NCBI RefSeq assembly: GCF_008728515.1
Contig: NW_022161834.1
Span: 104,038 to 168,037 of the forward strand
Direction: 5' to 3'
DNA from: Papio anubis
Lineage: Eukaryota; Chordata; Mammalia; Primates; Cercopithecidae
DNA length: 64,000 bases
In this document: positions 38,001-47,000 of the stretch, one piece after another
Numbering within the stretch: the first letter of the stretch is position 1
Layout: every line of letters begins with the position of its first letter
Notes under the pieces: generated by a model
Databases searched by the model: none
The model's input: only the letters and a program-made list of their open reading frames with translations
Told to the model about the DNA's origin: nothing
Made by a program: the position numbers and the translations under genes

Positions 38001-41000
38001 AGAGCACTTAATGCACTTGTAATGAAAATACATGATGATTTAAACACGATCTACCTCTTCCACTAGACTTTGAGCTTCATGATTAAGGGATTATGTCTTT
38101 TTAAATGGGCATGGTATTTCCAGTGCTTGGTACAGAGTTGGTATTCAATAAATATTTGTTGAAAGAATATTTCATTTGTATTTAATTTGCATTGATGCAT
38201 TCAGGTAACATGAGTACACAGGTCAAGCATGTGAACATTTTAGAGATGGGTGAATAGGATTATGTAATGGGAGTGAAGAATTATGGAAATAGCTATGTTA
38301 GTTGTTAGTTTTAGCTCAGACTGGTAAGCCTGGGTGAAAGTCATAAGGGTTTTTTTTTTTTTTATAAATCTGGAACTTTTTTTTTTTTTTTTGAGTGGGT
38401 GAATCTTCAAAAGCTGCTTTAAAAGATGGCAGCTGTTGAGGATTGGAAGTAAGGAGAGCAGAGGAAAGTTTTTAGGCTACCCAGTAAAAAAAAAAAAAAA
38501 AAAAATCCAGACCCAATTTCTATTTTCTAGCCTCTCTAAAACAGAATTATCAGCCTCTATAGTCTTTGTATTTGAGATAAGATGTTGGAGGAGATGAGGA
38601 GCCATGGGTGTGGGTTCTTTACAGAAGAAAATCAAAGGACAGATGAGGAATTTGATATCCCCCTATGATCAGTTTCATCTAAAGTTTTAGAGAGAATTCA
38701 AGGTGGGGAGAAAGATCTCAGCAGCTTGGTTGGTGCCAAGGAAAAAATGAAGAGGCAAGGAGTCCAATAAAGGGAAGGAAGGATGAAATTAGCCTGGGTA
38801 AATAGGCATCTAAACCAATGAAAAGGGGAAGGAGCAGGTGGAAGAGCACTGCCAAGAACAGAGAGGCAGCATTAGGCAGCTGGCTCTGGGGAACACAAAA
38901 GCTGGTGGAGCAGACGATCTAGTCAACCCACTTCTTTGTGGGGGGACTGGGCACAGATGATGACATCTGCTGTGAACAGATGTTGGATACCAAAGGAACT
39001 GTGAGATGTTTGGTTGCAGTTCACTGGGACTGTACATATAGTTGTTATTATGTGATATTGTTACTTCACATATTATTATGTATTATTTTACTGTGGGGTA
39101 TAAGATGTAATCTTTACCAAATAATAGACTACAACATAATCTTTACATTATTTTCAAAGTGGAGATCATTTATATTTTTAACTTTTTGGTATTTTATGCA
39201 TATACATATTTTAAAATTAATTAATTAATTTATTTTTTGAGACAGGGTCTCACTCTGTCACCCAGACTGGTATGTAGTGGTGCCATCATAGTTCACTGCA
39301 ACCTCAAACACCTGGCCTCAGGCGATCTTCCTCTCTCAGCCTCCTGAGTAGCTGAGACTATAAGCTTGTGCCACCACACCCAGCTAATTATTTTTATTTG
39401 TAGAGATGGGGGTCTCACTATGTTGCCAGGACTAGTCTTGAACTCCTGGTCTCAACTCCCGCCTCAGCCTCCCAAAGTGCTGGGATTATAGGTTTGAGCC
39501 AACATGACTGACCTGACTATAAATGGGCTAAAAATGCCACATACCTCAAATCTTCCTTAGTATCAAGTAAGGTACTAATTATTATACAGATAGAAGTACA
39601 CACACACACACACACACATCCATCCATGCAGATACATATACACTCATACATACCACTTTCTCTGGTATTTTTCCAGCCTGATTCTCAGTCCTGCTAGTTG
39701 GCTTATTGAGATCCTCCTCATAATTATTGGCTTCCTTTGAGATTAATTTTTGTAAAACCTCCGCTACTTCATCTTCCAGTGTATGTGCTTGGCTTTCTGT
39801 GATCTGTCATAAAAAGGCAAAACATATATAACTGCTATATTCCCAGTCCTGTGATTTAAAAAGAAATGCGGACTAAACTGTAGTCAAACATATATTTTTT
39901 AAAGAAGACTCTTCTGAACCATCTTTCAGACAGCCCTCACTTATGCCTGCACCACATACTAGCTGTTATAGGGATTGCTTGGCACTCCTGGAAGAAGTAT
40001 ATTTGGGCCCACCATGCAAGCTGTTAGTCCTATCTCTTGAAACCCACGGACCACATATTTTGAGAAACACCCAGAGCATTGCTCCACCACAGCTTTAGGT
40101 CATAGTCAGATAACCTTTGACATCCCACAGCATTAGCATCTTAATAAAGCCTGCCAGGGCCAGATCAGGGGAGAGGAGCCAAGCTGAGGTGGATTCAAAT
40201 GAGATCACCTGGAGTTTCTAAAATATAGATCACATGCTTTTGCTCCTGTTATTTCTTTTTTGTCACATACATGTCTTTTACCTCTGCTGGTCATATCCTA
40301 ACCATCCCTCTAAGCTTCCTTCATGCGCCTCTCCTCTGAAGCCTTTCCTTACTCCAGTTGGAATAAGCTATTCTCTGGCTCTTATGGTTTTTAAGCAGCT
40401 GGCATTTGGGGCATGTGTCTAGTTCTACTTGCCTAGTTCTTCTGATGGATGATAAACTCCCAGAAAAAAAGAATGGTGCTTTACTTTTTCTTAAAACCTA
40501 TGGGTCCTAGTAAAAGGAAGACACATGATAAACACTTGGCTACTTGAGTCAAGTGACTTGGCTTCTTGGCATACTCTAAACTGCACTAGGAATTTGGTTT
40601 ATTTCCATGCACATGACTTACAAGGCCAAGATTCAGTAGTTTAGAAACAATCTTGTCAAACACTGCTCTGTCATTTTCTTCATAAATCCTGGTAGCGATT
40701 TTATGGACAATGTCTTCAGCAGTTAAAGGAGTCCCGTCTAGTTGATGAAGACCATCTGGATCATCTAGACAGAACGACCACAACTTCACACCATAGTGAT
40801 CATAGATCTGTTTCATGCATCATATTATACTTATAATCTGTACTTCACTTTTGTACACTCAGATATGTTTGAGATGTATTTATGGTAGTTCTTGGTCCAC
40901 GGAAACCCTTAGTTTGAAATAAAATTAATCTTCATGTTAAAAACTTAGTATGATAATGGACATTCTGGAACTTTCTTAGGTGACTATAAGAGGAAGGAAG

Positions 41001-44000
41001 AGCTAAAGGCAACACAAAAGCCCTCTCCATTTATTGTTATCACAAACAATACAAACCATATTATACCTTTTATTAACATAGTATGCCATATTTATATAGC
41101 ATGTCATATTATTCAATGTACCCTTCTATATATTGTATGATTTGATATTTCAGTTCCATACAGGGAATAGATTGTTTGGTAATATCCCCACATGTACTAC
41201 CTTTGCAGGCAAATTCCTGGGGTAGGGGCAGGGACCTCTACCTCACACCCAGAATCAGAGAGTGTGTACTGAAGATTTTATGACTCACCTAAAATAAATA
41301 TTTACTTCTAACTGACCCTGTATCAGAGTGTCTTTATGTAAAAAAGGCAGCTTAAGGTAACAAGACTCATTCTTAGAGAACAGGGAACTTACTTTATGTG
41401 CCTGGAATTTAAACTTTTGAAATGTGGCAACAGATCTGCACAAAGCAATATGTAAATCTTTGCAGAGAAGCATGCTAATATGTACCCTTGGCTTTCCTAG
41501 AAATACATTTGGCAATACGATTTCAGACCAAAGTAAGGGCCCATCCTGAGGGAAAGGGCTAGTGGCAACGAAGCATTGTAGCACATCCATGGAGATCTTC
41601 CAGGAATCAATTATTAGTCATCTCCAATCTATACCACATTGAATGGATCAAATTTACAAGACTCTTAATTCTCCCTGTTTCCTCCGGGAAGATTGGAAAG
41701 ATCAGAATTTTAGCCCCAGTGATATCTCTGGTTAGCTATATCCTTGGATCACTGTAAAGGAGTCTAATAAGGTATCTATTTCATGGGATTGTTGTGAAGA
41801 TCAGATGAAATAAAATGTAAAAGTACCTTTTAGATTGAAAAGTACTTAAGGTCAATGCAAAAGTAATCGCGGTTTTTGCCATTACTTTTAATGGCATTAC
41901 TTTTTAATGGCAAAAACCGCGATTACTTTTGCACCAACTTAATATATGAAAGCTAAAGTATTATTGTTATTATGCACGATATATTTGTATTTTGAAATAA
42001 AGGAACTGCAATTATCTTCTAGAGAAAATGGAAATTGAATCTCTGGCCAGATTCTGCCCAGACAATCCTCATCACACTCACTCAAAGAAAGAAGAACCTA
42101 GTATTTCTCTTCTGATTCTGCTCTTTTCTTCCATGGGTTTTGGGGATTTGGACAGGGAATATCTCCTTTGGCTTTTCTTTCAGACTCTATGAAAATAGAA
42201 GTATATGCTGCCTCAGGCAGAATATCTTCTTCTTGTTTGGAAAGAAGCTTAGGAAAATGAGTAGGAGTAAGTATACATGGAGGACTGGAAGTTCTCTGTC
42301 AGTACAAAATTGCCGAGCTGTTGGCCAGCCCATGAGCCATGAGCCCTTCGAGCTGAGTACCAGACAGACAAAAAAGCAGAAAAGCCCCTAAGAAAAACAA
42401 AACAAACAAACAAACAACAAACATAAAATCAGTTCTCCTCCTGGCTGACTGAAAATTTGGTTCATCATCTATTTTTCAGAAGCAGAGACTCACTATTATG
42501 TGTCTGATTTTTCCATTTGTGGGTTGCAAGTCAGGCTCTCGGGAATACACAGAGCAGAAACTGCCCCAGTCTATGCAGAGGTGGAAGAATTTATTTCCCT
42601 TCCCACTTATCCCTCAGGATCCATAAAAGGAGGAATATTGGTTGCCTGCTAAACCTGGAAAATAACTGAGATGATTGTTTTTCAGTCCATTTACTTCACA
42701 ACAGGGAGGATGTTAGTAACCCACTGAAGAGACTTTGCTCTGCTACACCGCTGTACTCTCTTGAGCCAGGAACTTAGGTCTCCCCTAGCAGCGCTTTGCT
42801 GGATGGGGTAAACAGTGGAACGTGTGACCATTGCTCCTCACCTTTCCCTGATTTCCTTCACTCTTCTAAAATGGATAGTATGACCCAGAATGGCTTCCCT
42901 CCTGCTCATGAAGGGGTATTTCACCCTCCATGTATAGACTCCCAGAGGGGAGCCAAACATGGGTTTAACACATAACTTTTGTTAAGTAGCCACAACATTC
43001 TAAGTGAATGTCAAAGGGTCATGTCCCAAGTCATCATCTGTCCAGTTATGTTTTGAATCCCTAGCATCTAACATAGCACTTGACATTCATTTGTTCAATA
43101 TATTTTAATTGAAGCCTTACTATGTGTCAGACACTGGAAATAGAGTGATGTAAAAGTTAGGCATGCTCCCTGACTACACAGGGCTTATTGTCTAGCTCAT
43201 AGTCCAATACGTAGCAATTGCTCAATAAATATTTGAATGCATACAGGAGGCCCAAAGCACTGCTTTATAAGAGAAATTTGGAGAGATCCTAAATTGTGCA
43301 TACTATAGAAAACAGTGAAAAGGAGAATTGATGGGTCCTGTAGCACAAACCTGTTTGGAAGCTTCCCAAAGGCAAGAGTAGGTATGGGAACACATCTGGC
43401 AGAAGTTAGCTTCCTTTACCTTCCCCTCTGGGATGAAGTCTACATGCATCTGAGGCTCTATTCAACTTGGTGGCCAAAACCCCCTGGTTTCAGGATTTCC
43501 AGAGCACAAGGGGAGACCAGAAGCTTACTCACAAATCATTGTCTCCAAGAACCCTGGCCGGTCTTTTCTGTGATCTCGAGTGGAGTTAATACCTCCTACA
43601 GTAAACCTGAAGTCATTAGGACTAGCACTTGGTAGTTCCAAACATATTTGGGATGGTAATAAAATGTTGAACAGTTAAAAAATTAGTTGCTCAAGTTAGT
43701 AGTCAGATCAAAAACAGATCTATGTCTCTGCCTGCATGTACAACCAGTTTGACCAATCCAGCCAACTCAATATTAGATTATTCTATTAAATCAAATGATC
43801 ACTTCGGTTGCAGTGGTTGAATCTGTTTTGTCTGCAGTTATAATCAGTGTCTATTTGTAGTCCCAATATTTTAGGTAAAAAAGTTGAATTCAAGATTTTA
43901 AAAAGTAAATTTCCCTAAGTAGCATGGCATACGATATATGTCAAAATATATACCCATTGCCTCCATTCCACTTCATAGGTACACAAGACACTTTGGAATA

Positions 44001-47000
44001 CTCCTAGGTCATTATGTCCTATGAAAGTCCACTATTTAATTGTCATATAAAAGTCATATATTTAATCGTCAGTTGTTTTCTGTCAGAGATAATCAGCATA
44101 AATCTCCTGTAGCCATGGAACAGAATAAGGACAGGGAAGAAACCTGTACTTACTCCTAAGCACTGGTTCTCAAAATGAAAAACATACTTTTCTCCTTAAT
44201 GCCTAGGTATGGCAGTTCATTTATTCCCTCATCTGTTATTTCATTCGTTCATTCATTCTTTCATAAATTTATTCAATAAATTCATGGGCTTCCAGGCACT
44301 GGGGTTACAATGTCTCTATTCTTATGAAGTTTTCAGTTTAGTTTTGGAGAAAGGCATTAATCATAGATAGTCACACTTATGAAGGTAAGATTACAAACTT
44401 TATGAAGTGCCATGAAGGGCAAGGACAAGGTTTCTATCAGGTTATGTGTGCTGGATGAACCTAGAAATGTAGTCAGGAAGCAGTCCATGCAGGACTATGC
44501 AAGCTTCATTAAGGACTTTGGTTTTCCTGTTTTGTTTGTTTGCTTGAGACGGAGTCTGGCTCTGTCGCCCGGGCTGGAGTGCAGTGGCGTGGTCTTGGCT
44601 CACTGCGGCCTTTGTCTCCTGGGTTCAAGTGATTCTCCTGCCTCAGCCTCCCGAGGAGCTGGGACTACAGGTACCCACCACCACTCCCGGCTAATTTTTG
44701 TATTTTTAGTAGAGACGGGGTTTCACCATGTTGGCCAGGTTGGTTTTGAACTCCTGACTTCAAGTCAGGAAACTATCACATTGGCTGCCAAATGAAGAAT
44801 GAGTTGGGGAGAGGCAGAGTGGTTGCTGGGAGAACTGTAGATTTTGCAATAGTTTACATGAGACATAATTGGAGCTTGGACAAGGATTGGAGTTTGCACA
44901 AGTATAGAGAAAAACAATTGAGAGATGCATAAGACATAAAATTAGTAAGTTTTGGCAGATTAGAATTTGAAAGGTGACGGAAAAGATAAGTAGTTTGATC
45001 CTAGATTTCTGTCTTTAAAAAACTGAATGGATAGTAGTGTCTTTCCTAAAGAAACAGTACTCTAAGAGAGCTAAGTTGTGAGGTGGACACAGATTATGAA
45101 TTTAATCATGGGCATGCTAAATTTGAGGTGCTTCTGAGACTGCCAAGGGAAACTGTCAAATAGGTAAACAGATAAATAAGTGTATAGCTAAGAGAAGCCT
45201 GGCCTAGCGATACAGGGTATCAGGATATAGATGTAATTGAAGCCATGTAAAGGTTAGGATGACCTACAGAGAAAGGATATGACTAGGAGAAAACATTGAA
45301 AAGGAAATAGTGGATATTTCACATTTTTGGGTAGGGTGGGAGGGTACTTTATTGATCTAATTATTTGAAAATTATGATATTTTGTGTGTACTAATTTTTA
45401 AAGTAAATTTGAATGTTCAAATGAATTTAATAACATAAAATGTAAATACTAGATTAAAAATGTTTTCAGAGCATCGCTAAAGGAATTTTTAAAGGGAAAA
45501 TAAAATTTGGCACTCTGTGGAGCTGGGGCTTTACACATTATTGTAAATAGATGCTTTATCTCAATTTTTGACTTGACTAATAAAGGATTATGAATGTTTA
45601 AAAGATATTTTTAAAATATTGGACTTTCTCTTAACCCACTATAGGGAACTCCACGTTAACAAAAATTCTTTTTTCTCATTTACCTTGAAATTTATGATCC
45701 AATCCACTCTTAGTAGAATCATAATCATCTATCAGTTTTCGATTCTTGGTTGAATCAACATCTTCCACATTCAACTTATTATCAAGTGGGGTGCTTCTTA
45801 TAGATTGTCTTTCTTTCTCCATTTTTTCCTTTTCTGTTATTGCCTTTAGCAGGTTCAAGTTATCAACAAAAGAATAGTTGCTCTGACCTGGTTTGTTTTC
45901 TGGAAGAAAAGCCCCAAACCAACACAGCCATTTTAGTTCACATTCTCATAGCCTACATTATTTAAATTAACATCAACATGATTTCTTTTTACCTAGAGGA
46001 TATGTTTTTTTAATCTTGTCTGCTTCTGCTTCAGCAATCTGTGAACAAACAGGAGATAGACCTGGTTTAAAATCATTGCTCCACCACTTACCAAGTATGA
46101 GAGCCAAATGATTTACTCTCCATGGGATTTAATTTTCTTGTTTGTAAAATGTGGATAATTCCTATTTCAGAGCACTGTTATAATTATTAAATGAGATAAA
46201 ATTAAGGGCAGATGCTCAGTAAGTGTTAATTCCTTTCTCCTATAATATTGGTGAAAGAGAAATCTCTGGTAAATTAGGCAATCTTACAACAGAGTGGATG
46301 TGATACTGAGCTTACTGGGTTATTATATAGCTACTCTATGTATTCAATATACAGAACTCAATATAAATAACTGCTAGGGCACAGAATTTACCAAAACTAG
46401 ATTTCCCATCCTAATTGCTGTCAATTAACTATTAAGTTCCTGATGTTTGTAAATTCAAAATGACCAAAATGTCACAGCATAATTACATTAAATAATAATA
46501 ACTAAATCAAAATGAAATAGCATTCATAATGTTACTTTTGACCTACCTGTTCATTCAAAGGTCTTTCTGCACTTAATTCTCTATTATGTAGAGATTTGTC
46601 TAGAATAAACACACGTGAATATAAATTTAATTGTGCATTGAAAGACAAAATATGCCTCTTATTAAATAAAATCTTTATAAAAAGGAAAAACAAACATTAG
46701 GAGAAATAATTTTTGGATAACTATGAAACAAATACTAACAAAGATTATCAAGATTATACAATAACAGTAATTATCAATATTACCTTGTTTATTATCTTGG
46801 TGTATCTCCTGAGCTGACAGAATCACACTTTTTTTTTCTGACCAGAAATTTAACATATAGTTCTAACACTAGGGTTACCAGCTCTTCTCAACTAGAGAGC
46901 ATAATTTGGATTGGTATTATTGGCACACTAAAAGCTCTTTCATCATATACTGCCTATATAATGAATAGACTATCTGAGAAAGGTTGTAAGGCAACTAGGA

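Larger units (their letters stand above)
36847..39653 (-). other. SCG3 intron 6
   Basis: 2.8-kb intron with an L2 fragment, an AluJ and an (AC)n tract close to the exon 6 donor. Two poly-T runs (38349-38363, 38378-38392) and a poly-A run (38488-38505) lie at 38.3-38.5 kb. 38506-39231 has no recognisable feature. Confidence 0.7.
40765..45683 (-). other. SCG3 intron 4
   Basis: 4.9-kb intron containing a MIR, the MADE1 hairpin and an Alu. At 43030-43250 and 44230-44410 there is weak similarity to ancient repeats with a 'TATGTGTCAGACACTGG'-type core. In 41943-43030, 43250-44230 and 44765-45683 I see no feature. Confidence 0.7.

Noticed and set aside
38968..39060. Possible small coding frame at 38938-39228
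   Set aside because: AT-rich chance frame with no homology; lies in SCG3 intron 6 on the opposite strand.
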